This document shows, piece after piece, positions 34,701-44,605 of a stretch of DNA of 64,000 nt. The notes beneath the pieces were generated by a model. It did not search any database, had not been told where the DNA came from, and saw nothing but the letters and a program-made list of their open reading frames with translations. Where the stretch lies: contig NC_084495.1 of the NCBI RefSeq assembly GCF_030035675.1, positions 11,749,001-11,813,000 on the forward strand. The letters are read 5' to 3'. The stretch's first letter is position 1, and each line of letters starts with the position of its first letter. This DNA is from Rhineura floridana. Lineage: Eukaryota > Chordata > Lepidosauria > Squamata > Rhineuridae. The translations under genes were made by a program, and so were the position numbers.

Positions 34701-36920
34701 GTGAAAGGCTGTTTATAGCTGATAGTAATGTCGTAAGCCATTAGTGTTCATCACTTACTTCATTCACAGGAGCAGCCTTTTCATGTCGACAATATAATAT
34801 ATGAGCCAGAGGCTCATGATTGTATTGTAGCCAATTCTCTAATCTCAGACACGTTTCTGAATTGTTCCATAGCTATGATCCTAAAGTTCCCATCATTAGT
34901 GCCCTTAGTCACAAAATGGACCACTCTTTTGATGGAAACTGCTTTTAAAGAAACATCTAAGCTTATCCTCCAGTAAGAAAAGTAATTTTTCTACAGATTT
35001 ACTGCCAGTGTAGAAACACTAGAATATTAATATCGAGCAAAAGCAGGAGTTGACTCAAACCTTTAATTTTTATAAAACATATAATTTAGAAATAGACCGA
35101 GATCCTTATTTTTTTAGTTGGTTGAAAACATTTAGGATTGTGATACAGTTAAATGGCTAGAAGTACAAAATCACTGATGGACCAAGGATACTTCATTCTT
35201 TCACTAGATATGTCCTAGTGTGTCAGTGTAGGTCATCTTCTAGGCTTTCAACCTGATCCCATGCGGAGTTAGTGCATCTAAAGGCCATGAAAATCAATGA
35301 GCTTTTGTGTGCCAAACTCTACATAGGGAGGATCACGCTGTTAATTTCTCAGCACCTTGTTTCTCCTTGGTGTATAGAGTAAACAGATATGATTAAGCAA
35401 ATAGATGGCACCAGACAACCTAATCATTGCTGGTTACAATTAATGGGCTACATAAATCCCCCAGTTATTATTACATGAGGCGTTAAATGGGGAAGGAAGA
35501 GGTGTGTGGAAAGACTGTAGAAGACTGTTGATGGGTTTCAGGATCTCAAATCACTAGAAAAGTAATCCAAATGACTGTTCCACAGCCTTGCTGTGAAGCT
35601 CATTAACCACTAGATTCTTAATCTAGAAGCTGCTCCTTAGAATGGGCTAGGGTTTAAATACCTGTAATACTTGGAGTGCATTTTAACCTTCTGTTTTCTA
35701 GCACAAGTGGAAGGCGCCTCTCACTTTTCTTCCCTCTGGCCAGCCTTGAGGTGAGTATTGAGCAAGGGAGCCTTGTTTTGCTGCTTATACTCTCAGCACA
35801 TTTGGCAGGAGCAGACTGCAGCTCTCGTTAAAATAACCAAAACCAAGGCTGCTTGTCTTAAATATACGTGCTGTTGTCTTAAATGTTTTTGCATTTCCCC
35901 CCCACTACTATCCCTGATTCACAGAAGTGACTAGCAGAATCTCCCAAGCTTATAGTCTGGCATATAAAAACCAGTTTTTTTAAAATAAATTAACAATCTG
36001 TCACTGAGGCACAAGTTTGATTTAAGGCGCTACTGAAATTAAAATCCAGGGTTTTTTAAATAGGTAACTTTAAAGAGAGAGTGAGAATGTTCTCCCTTGA
36101 TCAAATGCACGAGCCTTCCTAGTCTCTTCTTGAGATTAAAATCGTAACCAGCAGCAAAGTCACTCCATGTTCTGCATGCTTTGGGGATGAAACAGATTGC
36201 CCCAGCCAGCTCCCCTTTCCGTGGGCCTCATGTTATAGCAGGCAGCATATGTTAAGAAGAAAAGAAAACAGAGCTCCCTGCTACATGGCAGCAAGTCATA
36301 CCAGCAGTAAATAAACAAGGCGCATTATCCAAACACAGTCAGGGCTGTTGCAACAGTTTTGAACAAAATAACTGCCTAAAGAGGCCTCTGCTGTGAAAGG
36401 GCTCATTGGACCTGAACTATGGTAAATGCTTACGTCTGTAGCTTGGCTCAGAGATGAATGTCTCTGACCGAGCCAGTAGGCCAACCCATCGGTACTGAGA
36501 ACGCCCACAAGGCCCTCTGTCTTTCAGGGCTGATCAACAACTTGGCTAAAGCTGCAGGGCACTTCAGCTGCTTGCAGACTGGGAAAACTCCTTCCCCCTC
36601 CCTTTTTTGGAGTTTGTTCTGAATAGCAGGGAGGTTTGAATTTAGCTGCTCATTAGAAAGAAATAAGAGGTTAATTTGCATTTTGAGTTTAAAGCAGGTG
36701 GTTTTTAAACTTGCGATGTTTTCCAGCAGTGGGGTTCAACCTGTGTTCTGGAGAAACCTGGGCATCCTTAGCAAGGATTGTGTCAGGAATAGCCAATACA
36801 AAGGAAACACTTTGCTTTCCCACTTGTGCCAGTCTTGCAGCTGCAGAACAGTGTTGTGTTTATTCTTATGTTACACACCTATCTTTACACAGCATAACAG
36901 TGAAGCCTGGTCAGTATTCT
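31781..36920. other. Intergenic, mostly unique AT-rich DNA
   Basis: Short repeat remnants at about 31970-32010 and 32465-32550, and a (TA)n run near 32010-32028. From about 32650 to 36900 I see almost no transposon-derived sequence and no gene. Such repeat-poor intervals may hold conserved regulatory DNA, but this cannot be shown from one genome. Confidence 0.4.
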
Positions 36921-37426
36921 GAAATTGGGGCCAATCCCTGACTTTTTGGTACCTGGGCCTGCTCAGTCACTGCCCCTGTTTTCTGTTTTGTAAGGAGAAT
37001 GGGGGTGTGCATTTAAAAATATTAGCATGCATACTGCCGTACTAGAGTACTTTAGGTGTCAATCCTCTCATCTAGGTCTCTAGAAGTTAAAATATCTTGA
37101 GATGAGAACTACATAGCATAGTGCTAGCATGGATCGTAAAATCCTCATGGGTGCTGGTAGGCAAAACTGAATTGAGAGGAAACAAGTTGCCACAGAAAAG
37201 CTGCAACAGTGAACTGAATGTTTAACCCAGGGGTGGATATCCCCCAGTTTGGGGGGCCTGCCTCACCCAGCCTCCCAAGCAATTTTTTCTGGGCTTCCAA
37301 GGCCCCCACTTTACTATAATTGTGGCAGCGAAAAATAAAAACAGTCACTGCACTGTGGTGGGTGGAGCCCAGTGCCCTGATAGGAATAGAAATTGCCCCC
37401 TTTCCCATAAGATTGATCATTTGTGT

Positions 37427-37802
37427 TGGGAATGGGGGACCTCAGGCCCAGGGCCAAATGTGCCCTTCGAGGCTTATCTTATATAGCCCTGGGAACTCTC
37501 TCCAGACCACACTCTTATCAAGGCCACATCCTTCACTGCTCCGGCTTTGCACACCGCTTACGAGTGTTTTTACCTGGCTAGAATGTGTCCTTGACCTTTG
37601 GTGCTTGCTAGCCTGGATAGAAGATGAGAGAGGGGTGTATGTAAAAACAAGCACACACCCTTGTAATGCACAAGGGTTAAAACTTGCATCAGTTGTTCCA
37701 CCAGCTTTTGCATCTGGACCTGCACATCACTGCCATGTGGCCTCTGCCAGGTTGCCCCAAAGGGAATGTGGCCCCTGGCCTGAAAAAGATTCCCCATCCC
37801 TG
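37427..37802. mobile_element. hAT-like non-autonomous element, about 375 bp
   Basis: The left end (GACCTCAGGCCCAGGGCCAA) and right end (GGCCCCTGGCCTGAAAAAGA, then TTCCCCATCCCTG) are imperfect inverted repeats. A second copy at 47501-47862 is colinear throughout, including GAGTGTTTTTACCTGGCTAG versus AAGTGTTTTTATCCAGCTGT. No transposase. Confidence 0.6.
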
Positions 37803-37909
37803 ATCTGAGTGGAGAGGAGGCCCCCTCCTTGGGAAGCTGTGTTTGGGTCCTGTCTGTTTGCATGTGAGGAGGGGTGGCTATGCCCACTGCTGGTATGTAG
37901 CCCCTAGAA

Positions 37910-38056
37910 CAGCCTTTCGCAACCAGTGTGCCTCCAGATGTTGTTGGACCACAACTCCCATCAGCTTCAGCCAGCATTGCCAATGGGAGGCTGATGGAAG
38001 TTAGAAAGTTAGCCAAAGGCGAATGGCTCTTGATCCAAAATAGGTTGGCCACCCCA
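37910..38056. mobile_element. hAT-like palindromic MITE, decayed
   Basis: CCAGATGTTGTTGGACCACA and ACTCCCATCAGCTTCAGCCA mark the left arm; the right arm (GGGAGGCTGATGGAAGTTAG) has lost its matching core. Confidence 0.6.
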
Positions 38057-38159
38057 CCCCTAGCTTAATCCTTCTCCTCCCTCCCCATGGCTGCTATTCC
38101 CCACCACCACCTCCCTCGTGTGGTGTTTCAGATGTACGTTTGCAAAGGTTATCTTAGGC

Positions 38160-38294
38160 CAGGTGTGGGAAACCTTTAGCTCTACAGACGTTGCTGAACT
38201 ACAACTCCCATCAGCCCCAGCAAGTATGGTCAATAGTCAAGGATGATGGGAGTTGGAGTTCAGCATCTGGAGGGCCAAAGGTTCCCCATACCTG
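38160..38294. mobile_element. hAT-like palindromic MITE with 8-bp TSD
   Basis: Arms GAACTACAACTCCCATCAGC and GATGATGGGAGTTGGAGTTC; termini CAGGTGTGGGAAACC and GGTTCCCCATACCTG. Flanks TCTTAGGC and GCTTAGGC agree at 7 of 8 bases, again a weakened hAT-type duplication. Confidence 0.78.
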
Positions 38295-38324
38295 GCTTAG
38301 GCCTGTGAGTATAGACCATGTAGA

Positions 38325-38560
38325 TTTTAATAAAAAATTCCATACTGCCTCTTTAGCAGCAATTTCAGGCTGGTGTACAAAAAAGTCTTAAATAAAGCAA
38401 CAATAAATGCAAACAAAAAGCACAGATGAAAGTGCTATTAAAAAGTCTTGAGTTTTAGAAGTCAGGACAGTAAAAATATGTTAAATAACGTGGTGACTTT
38501 TAAAATACATATTTTGCCTGGCTATAGTTGGGGGCACCACTCTGGAAAAAAGCACTTTCC
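38325..38560 (-). mobile_element. Probable L2-type LINE 3'UTR, antisense
   Basis: Contains GGCTGGTGTACAAAAAAGTC, a run of AAATAAAGCAACAATAAATG and GAGTTTTAGAAGTCAGGACA, similar in order to the antisense L2 3' portions at 15690 and 40460. Weak match. Confidence 0.35.
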
Positions 38561-38614
38561 TTGACTATGTAACATACCTCATTTTGGATGGAAATGGTAT
38601 TGGAGAAGCGTGTG

Positions 38615-38725
38615 GAACTAAGTGTGCCCAAAGTTGCTGCACTGCAACTCCCATCATCCCCAGGCATCTTAGCCAATGGTCAGGGTTTACAGGAACTAGT
38701 CTAACAACAGCTGGAGATCCGAGGT
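38615..38725. mobile_element. hAT-like palindromic MITE, diverged
   Basis: GCAACTCCCATCATCCCCAG and AGCCAATGGTCAGGGTTTAC are the family's centre; the arms are eroded. Confidence 0.5.
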
Positions 38726-39239
38726 TGAAGAACATGGACCTAGACAGATACTATCTTCTCTGGCAGCGACTTGGTAGCATCTCGGACATCGCTACCTGGT
38801 CCTTGCAACTGGAGCTGCGAGGAACTGAACCTGGGGCTTTCTGCATGCAAAGGACGTGCTTTGCCAGTGACGTTTGCACTTTAGCAAAATGCAATGGCAA
38901 TGAGTCTCTGGCAGATGATCTGGGCTTCTATGGCAGGCAAGCCAACTTGGAAAGTTTTCCTTGAAGGAAAAAGACCTGGAAACGATTGTTCTATAACAAT
39001 GTGCATAGGTTGTTAGGCAAGTTTGCCCAGCATCCTGTGCAGGCGCTGCCATTTTCCTATATGCTTTTTCTAATACTATGACCAACAGGTCTAGCTGCTA
39101 CATGGGATGAAAATGAAACTGGTGGCTCTTTTTTCTTTTTACATGCTATGGGTACCTGTCTTTCAGAAAAGAAAAGGCACGCCTGGCATGGGCAGCTGGA
39201 GGGCACACGGGTGCTATCGGGATTTTCCAAACTCAGTAA
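38726..39239. other. Intergenic, nothing recognised
   Basis: No gene or clear repeat. GGCAGCGACTTGGTAGCATC onwards may include an old SINE-like piece (TTTCTGCATGCAAAGGACGT is similar to the tRNA-Ala SINE loop in antisense or sense), but this is too weak to call. Confidence 0.3.
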
Positions 39240-39365
39240 GCTAGGAGTTATATCCAACAGTTTTATTCAGAATAGGCCCACCAAAATTGGTGGACCCAAG
39301 TTAATCATGCCCATTACTTTCAATGAATCTACTTTGAGTAGGATAAGTGTTGGATATAACTGGGT
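39240..39365. mobile_element. Palindromic MITE, 'GTTGTATTCAA' family
   Basis: TATATCCAACAGTTTTATTC at the left is mirrored by GTGTTGGATATAACTGG at the right, with GGTGGACCCAAGTTAATCAT in the middle. Related to 61660-61892. Confidence 0.6.
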
Positions 39366-39717
39366 CCTCTGTCCCACTCAGGAGGACACAAGTTTACATA
39401 CATCTTGCAACATATGCAATCTCACCTACCCCCCAAAAAACTCAGGGGACATACATAAGTAATAAGATCTTTGGCAGACAGAATATCAGCAGGTTTTCCT
39501 GTAATTGTTATTTCCGTAGTAGAAAAGGCTTAACCTATTGAATTTCTGTCTGCTGTACAAGAGCCCTACTCTCCCCTCACTGCTAACTCTACCATGCAAA
39601 GAACGTAGGTGTTTTTGTTTTTTATGTAAACCAGTCATGTTACTGTAAGTCTTTCATCACCTTAGACGGTCAATACTGCATGTAGTGCAAGACTAGGGAT
39701 GTTATTTCAGGCTGGAG

Positions 39718-39780
39718 GGAGGGGGGCTCTTTGTGGGAGGAAGTATGGGATATAAATTTAATTAATTAATTAATTAAATT
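39718..39780 (+). mobile_element. L2-type LINE 3' tail
   Basis: GGGAGGAAGTATGGGATATA followed by (AATT)n is the sense 3' end; very short. Confidence 0.5.
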
Positions 39781-40260
39781 AATAGATGTCAGATTTGCAG
39801 CAATGGAAGTTCAGATTCCATGCTTGGATGAATTCAAGACTAAACAGTGAAAAAGCAAGTGGGGTATTATCCTAAGAGCATTTGCTGTAGCCTTTTATTT
39901 ATTCATTATAACTGTAGCAGTGTTACCAGCACGGATTAAACAGTCACTTTTCTTTTTCGTTGAAGGAAAAGGGCTTGAGCCTTTGAAATGAACGTATTAC
40001 TGTTTATACCCATAGCGCCAACCCAAGTCCCCCTATCCCACCTTTCCTCCCCCTCCCAAATACGTTGCTGCTACATTCAAATCAAAACCCACACACCAAC
40101 AGTCAAGGTAGGAACTGTGGACTACACTGAAGACTTGTACCCTGTACGCACACTCACCTCCCCACAGTATAGGAGCAGCTGCACAGGGCTCCTTTGAGGG
40201 ACTTTCTCAACCACACTGCCCCCACCCCTGGCAATATGGATGTACCGCTCAGGGACACTC
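39781..40260. other. Intergenic, nothing recognised
   Basis: No gene or repeat recognised. Confidence 0.3.
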
Positions 40261-40325
40261 CATAGAATGATAGAATAGTGGAGTTGGAAGGGGCCTACGA
40301 GGCCATCGAGTCCAACCCCTGCAGG
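40261..40325 (-). mobile_element. CR1 3' tip, bird-like tail, antisense
   Basis: CATAGAATGATAGAATAGTG then GAGTTGGAAGGGGCCTACGA and CCATCGAGTCCAACCCC is the reverse complement of the classical CR1 3' end with ATTCTATG-type octamer repeats, well known in birds. It differs from the 'TTCTTATGTTCT' tails of the other CR1 copies here. Confidence 0.8.
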
Positions 40326-40459
40326 TGGTCAGTAGGAAGAGAGGCAGGTGGGGGTGGCTGTGAACAGACGGAGGTTGGTGGGGCAGTGTCCCATTTGCCC
40401 AAACTGTCAAAGCTCCACTGGCCTTACTGCAGCCTTCCCCAACCTGCCGCCCTCGACTG

Positions 40460-40730
40460 TTTTAATTAATTGATTTTTACAATTAAGTTATATCCCATCC
40501 TTCTTCCCAAAGAGTGGCAAATGGATGATAAAGCACTGAAAACGTCTTAATTTTTTTTTAAAAAAAAGCAATTCCAACACAGATGCAGAACTGGGATAAG
40601 GTCTCTACTTAAAATGCTTGTTGAAAGAGGAAGGTCTTCAGTAGGCGCCAAAAAGAGAACAGAGAGGGCGCCTGTCTAAGATTGAAGGGGAGGGAATTCC
40701 AAAGGCTATGTGCCACAATCCTTTTAAGGA
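40460..40730 (-). mobile_element. L2-type LINE 3' portion, antisense
   Basis: TTATATCCCATCCTTCTTCC at the left, poly-A/T, then AAGAGGAAGGTCTTCAGTAG and GGGAGGGAATTCCAAAGGCT, the reverse of the L2 C-terminal coding end ('...LWNSLP..FR..LKTFLF'). The tRNA-Ala SINE begins right after. Confidence 0.6.
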
Positions 40731-40732
40731 AG

Positions 40733-40925
40733 GTGCTGTAGCTCAGTGGTAGAGCAGATGCCTTGCATGCAGAAGGTCCCAGGTTCAATCCCTGGCATCT
40801 CCAGGTAGGGCTGAGAGAGAATCCCTGCTGGAAATCCTGGAGAGCTGCTGCCAGTCAGTGTTGACAATACTGAGATGGATGGACCAATGGTCTGACTCCA
40901 TAGAAGGCAGCCTCCTCTGTTCCTA
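40733..40925 (+). mobile_element. tRNA-Ala-like SINE with CR1-like tail
   Basis: The head has an A box (TAGCTCAGTGGTAGAGC), an anticodon-loop-like TTGCATGC (UGC, alanine) and a B box (GGTTCAATCCC at 40783-40793). The tail (GATGGACCAATGGTCTGACT, then CATAGAAGGCAGCCTCCTCT) resembles the CR1 3' end in this window (GATGGGCCACTGGCCTGATC). Three further copies: 43266, 49830 and 58775. Not a working tRNA gene, since the acceptor arm is not preserved and the sequence runs on for another 120 bp. Confidence 0.8.
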
Positions 40926-41269
40926 CCCTAGGTCCGCTTCCTATGTTGTATGGAACGAACTTCCTGATGAGATGGCATCCGCAGGAGGCCCTGTAGTGGG
41001 TATATAAGGGGTGAGGTGGCCCCAGCTGATGGCCACTAGTCAGGCAAGCTGAGAGTTGTAGTCCAAAATATCCAGAGAGCAGCACGTTGGGAGATTTTAC
41101 TCTTGGGCCCCAGGCAGAAAAAGGCCTTCCTCATCTAATGTTAACAGATTCTTTCAGAACTGGAGATGCCCAGAATAGGAGCTGGGCTTCTCCCCCCCCC
41201 CCATGGTTCCTCCCTGCACTGCATCTCATCCACACTCTGTGGATTCTATCTATATTTCGACAAACTGAC

Positions 41270-41390
41270 TTTGATAAAAAGCCTATCTTTATTGCTATTT
41301 TAATGAATATTTTATATCGTTCTATGTAAAGTGCTTAGAGGTTTGGTTTTTTTTAAGCAGTAAATAAACCTTGCTAAATAAATAATTAAA
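41270..41390 (+). mobile_element. L2-type LINE 3' tail
   Basis: CTATTTTAATGAATATTTTA, TAAAGTGCTTAGAGGTTTGG and a trailing AAATAAATAATTAAAT match a sense L2/CR1-group 3' end. Confidence 0.45.
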
Positions 41391-42129
41391 TCTCTTTGTG
41401 GCTGCCTGCGGCCATGTCTACTAGGATACAACACCCTCCTCCTCACACCTGATGCAGCCCTTGGGATGAAAAAAGGTTGCCCACCCCTAATGTATGTGAT
41501 CCTGAACTAGACAGATCAGACAGCAACTTGCTGTGCTGTGCTTGAGCCTGGAGACTGTCTCGCTTTCACTGCCAGGAGCAATTTTGCCAGGTGTGGGAAA
41601 CTTGTAGAAGGGTCTGTTTTGGGAAAGGTGAATGCAAAAAGACCTGGCGGTGCATGTGCAGATTCCTGTTCCTATCCTTTGGATCTTCTGATTGGTTCAA
41701 CACATTGCATGTGTGTCAGAGCACACTCATTTTTCCTTTTTGCTGGCTGAAAAACAACAGCCAATGTTCAATTCATCAGCAATGTGCACACTCATCTGCA
41801 CGCAAAAACATGTTTTCAGCGCTGTACTTCTGCTGATGGGCCTCAGTGTTCAAGGTTTCTCCCTAGGATCCCAGACACTTAGAAGCACATCAGTTTTGCT
41901 CATAAAAACGATGGGACGTGAACGCACATCATGTTAAACCATTAAAATCATGTATCTGTATATAAAAGAGCGGTCCCCAGAGTGAAAGGCAACCTCATGG
42001 CCTTTTCATGCAGAGAACAGTTTAGATTTTAGGTTTCATTTTGAAAAAAATAGTATTCAAATTGTAATACAATAAAATACAATGTAAGAAATAAAAGAAG
42101 CAATAAAATGCAATTAAAAATCAATATGA
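41391..42129. other. Intergenic, nothing recognised
   Basis: No gene recognised. The stretch 42030-42129 is A/T-rich and may be interior sequence of the hAT element whose right end follows. Confidence 0.3.
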
Positions 42130-42222
42130 ATATTTAATATGGACATGCCACGGAACACCTGGATGAAGCTTGTGGACCACTGGTGATCCACAGACCATAG
42201 TTTGAGAACCCCTGCTATAGTA
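42130..42222. mobile_element. hAT (Charlie-like) element, right end only
   Basis: GGACCACTGGTGATCCACAG and CCATAGTTTGAGAACCCCTG match the right end of the 62411-63010 element (GGACCACAGTTTGGGGACCC). Confidence 0.6.
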
Positions 42223-42316
42223 CACTTTCCAAGGGTTCCATGTGCATTGCACACAGTATGTCACTGAGACCAACAACTTGCAAGGTAGGTCAGTATTGGT
42301 ACTAATGGGGGAAATG

Positions 42317-42342
42317 AGGGAGAGAGAGAGAGAGAGAGAGAG
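42317..42342. repeat. (GA)n microsatellite
   Basis: An uninterrupted GA dinucleotide run of about 25 bp. Confidence 0.9.
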
Positions 42343-43265
42343 GAGTTCATCAAAGACCACCTGCTGAATTTGTGGCAGAAGTCAGGCTTGGACTAGGAAC
42401 TTTGAACCCCAATCAATTATAATCGTTGCACTGAATGTTAAATTGTTAAAATAATTACATTTATTTTTAAAACACGACTTTGACATTTTGGATCTTCTTT
42501 GTGTATATATAGATTACAGTTTCAGAGCCTTATGGCTCATTCGTGATTTCAAGGCGTGGCTGTGCTGTGAATGGGGAATATGTGTTCCACCAAACAGAAG
42601 GGAAAAAAACATTTCAGACCGAATGGAACAAGCTTCCCCCAAATGGCTCCTCTCGAAAGCTGGATCTTTACAACTCATGTGGTTCTCTGACTCATGCTGT
42701 TAGTATGCCTACTAGGAAATACCATACACTTTACATAACAAAGTGGATCTCTATGCACATATAGAAATGCAGGACTCCCAAAAGGAAAGATACACACTTT
42801 TATTATCTGCAGTTCTTTGTGAACTCCACTACCACAAACACACTGACATTTGCAAGGGGAAAAGAGATGGAAACTTTTTCAGGTTGGACTAATCTGTGGG
42901 GTCGCTCCCCCCCCCCAATACCAGTGGCTTGTTTTTAAAGGAAACATGTTCTTTTCTCCTAGTTAGCAGGGCAAGGAGTAGGTATTTTTTAATATTTGTC
43001 GAAGCAACACAGATGTATAAGAATGAAACAAAAACCAAAAGAACCTCTTCCCGCTGCCTTCTACAATGTGGAACACCTTTGCAGACATTGACGCAGAAAT
43101 CTTGAGCCAGAGCTCTTGCAATTGAATTAAAAGGAACACATCTGAAGCCGAAGGAGGCAAAACTCCTCCTTTTCATTTCCACACAGAGAACCTGACTGGG
43201 TAGGCAGGTAGATCTTCTCCACCGTACCTGTGAGCAGCAGGCCTGCTTAGGGGGCAGCTTGGGGG
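42343..43265. other. Intergenic, nothing recognised
   Basis: No gene. The antisense 171-codon frame at 42889-43404 runs through the next SINE and has no domain. Confidence 0.4.
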
Positions 43266-43454
43266 AAGGGCCGTCAGTCCCTGCCAGAGCATCTGCTTGG
43301 CATGCAGAAGGCTGCAGGTCCAATCCCCAATGGCCTCTCCAGGCAGGGCTGGAAAATACTCCCTGCTTGAAACCCTCGGGAGCTGCTATCAGTCGGTCTG
43401 GCAATACTGAGCTAGATGGCCTGACTCAGTATAAAGTAGCTCCCTGGGTTCCTC
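43266..43454 (+). mobile_element. tRNA-Ala-like SINE with CR1-like tail, diverged
   Basis: CCAGAGCATCTGCTTGGCAT, GGTCCAATCCCC (B box) and ACTGAGCTAGATGGCCTGAC followed by TCAGTATAAAGTAGCTCCCT show the same head and tail as the 40733 copy. The A box is damaged. Confidence 0.75.
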
Positions 43455-44111
43455 ACGCATGGCAGGCTGCAAGGCACACAGCTCCCCCTTCCAACTGCTG
43501 GCCCTGGGCTTCTGGCCGGCCAGGATCTGCTGCTTCCCTCTGCCCAAGGGTTGGGCCGGCCCAGTCCACCAGCTTTCTCTCTCTGAGTGCTGCCAGACTG
43601 GAGCTGAAGTTTGAATCAGGGCATTGAGATATTGCAAATGAGACACAGGCAACAGTATTTTTCTTTAAATGTATCCTCCAGAAAGGGAAGATCTGGATGA
43701 AATATGGGGAAAATGCAGGCTGGTGTTTTGATGCCGATGACATCATGTGCACTCTATTAAAGCTTGCAAGCGTGAGGAGTGCTGATCCCCCAATATAGCA
43801 CCTGTCTGGAGCACCCTCACCTTGCTTCCTGCACCCTCACAACCCACTCCTAAGCCTTTGCTTTGACCCTGTTGTTGTATCCTCAGGCAGCTACAGGGAA
43901 CCACAGGGCCTGTTGCAGGCTCCTCTTTTACTGGTGGTCTGATCTGAGCAGTGGACGGCCAGGTTGGGTGGGGGTGGGTGGGAGACAGATGAGGCTGTTA
44001 GTTACAGCTATGCCCTCTCCCTTATTATTATTGTTGTTGTTGTTTGCTGCTGGGTTGAGAATAAGATCCTTGTTAATGCCTTCTCCCACAACAACAGACA
44101 TCCCTAGGAGC

Positions 44112-44283
44112 CAATCAGCATGAAAGGTGAGGATGTTAGCTACTGACAAGTGTCTTCTCAGTGGCTCACCTCTTTTCATTCTGATTGGCTCCAACCAGCA
44201 GGACAAGAAACCAGCAGGACAAGAAAGCATATTAGAAGACACTTCTCAGTGGCTAACAGATTTCCCTCTCATGCTGATTGGGT
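44112..44283. repeat. Inverted repeat with arms of about 50 bp
   Basis: The left arm (44112-44162: CCAATCAGCATGAAAGGTGA, GTTAGCTACTGACAAGTGTC) pairs with the right arm (44231-44281: AGAAGACACTTCTCAGTGGC, CCCTCTCATGCTGATTGG) with about 80% identity. The loop of about 70 bp contains a duplicated ACCAGCAGGACAAGAA unit and a second 'CTGATTGGCT' motif. Probably a MITE; no duplication of flanks was found. Confidence 0.6.
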
Positions 44284-44439
44284 TGTAGGATGCTGGGCAC
44301 ATAGGGACCCTGCTGGGACGCTGCTCCCAAGAAAGGAAGGGGTATGAGATCCCACACAACTACACCCCTGCTCAAGGTGTTGGAAACTCCCCTCAAGGAA
44401 ATGGCCTAAAAGGCCATTAAGAAGCATTGCCTCTACTAT

Positions 44440-44600
44440 AGCCTTTTTGATGCCTATTGAAGACCTTCCTTTTGTCAACAAGCCTTTTAGGTGGAGTTTT
44501 TTTTTATCCCAGTCTGTACCTGTGTTAGATCTGAAATGTTTTTTTCTATGTGAAATTGCTTTAATTATTTTTATGTATGAAACTTTTTAATATATATATA
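44440..44600 (+). mobile_element. L2-type LINE 3'UTR
   Basis: GAAGACCTTCCTTTTGTCAA, then TTTTATCCCAGTCTGTACCT and TGAAATTGCTTTAATTATTT resemble a sense L2 3'UTR; ends in (TA)n at the 5' junction of the CR1 element. Confidence 0.5.
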
Positions 44601-44605
44601 TATAT

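Noticed and set aside
37320-37808. 162-codon frame and its antisense partner of 160 codons
   Set aside because: Lies within a repeated hAT-like element whose second copy at 47501 does not keep the frame.
42889-43404. 171-codon antisense frame
   Set aside because: Half lies in a SINE copy; no homology recognised.
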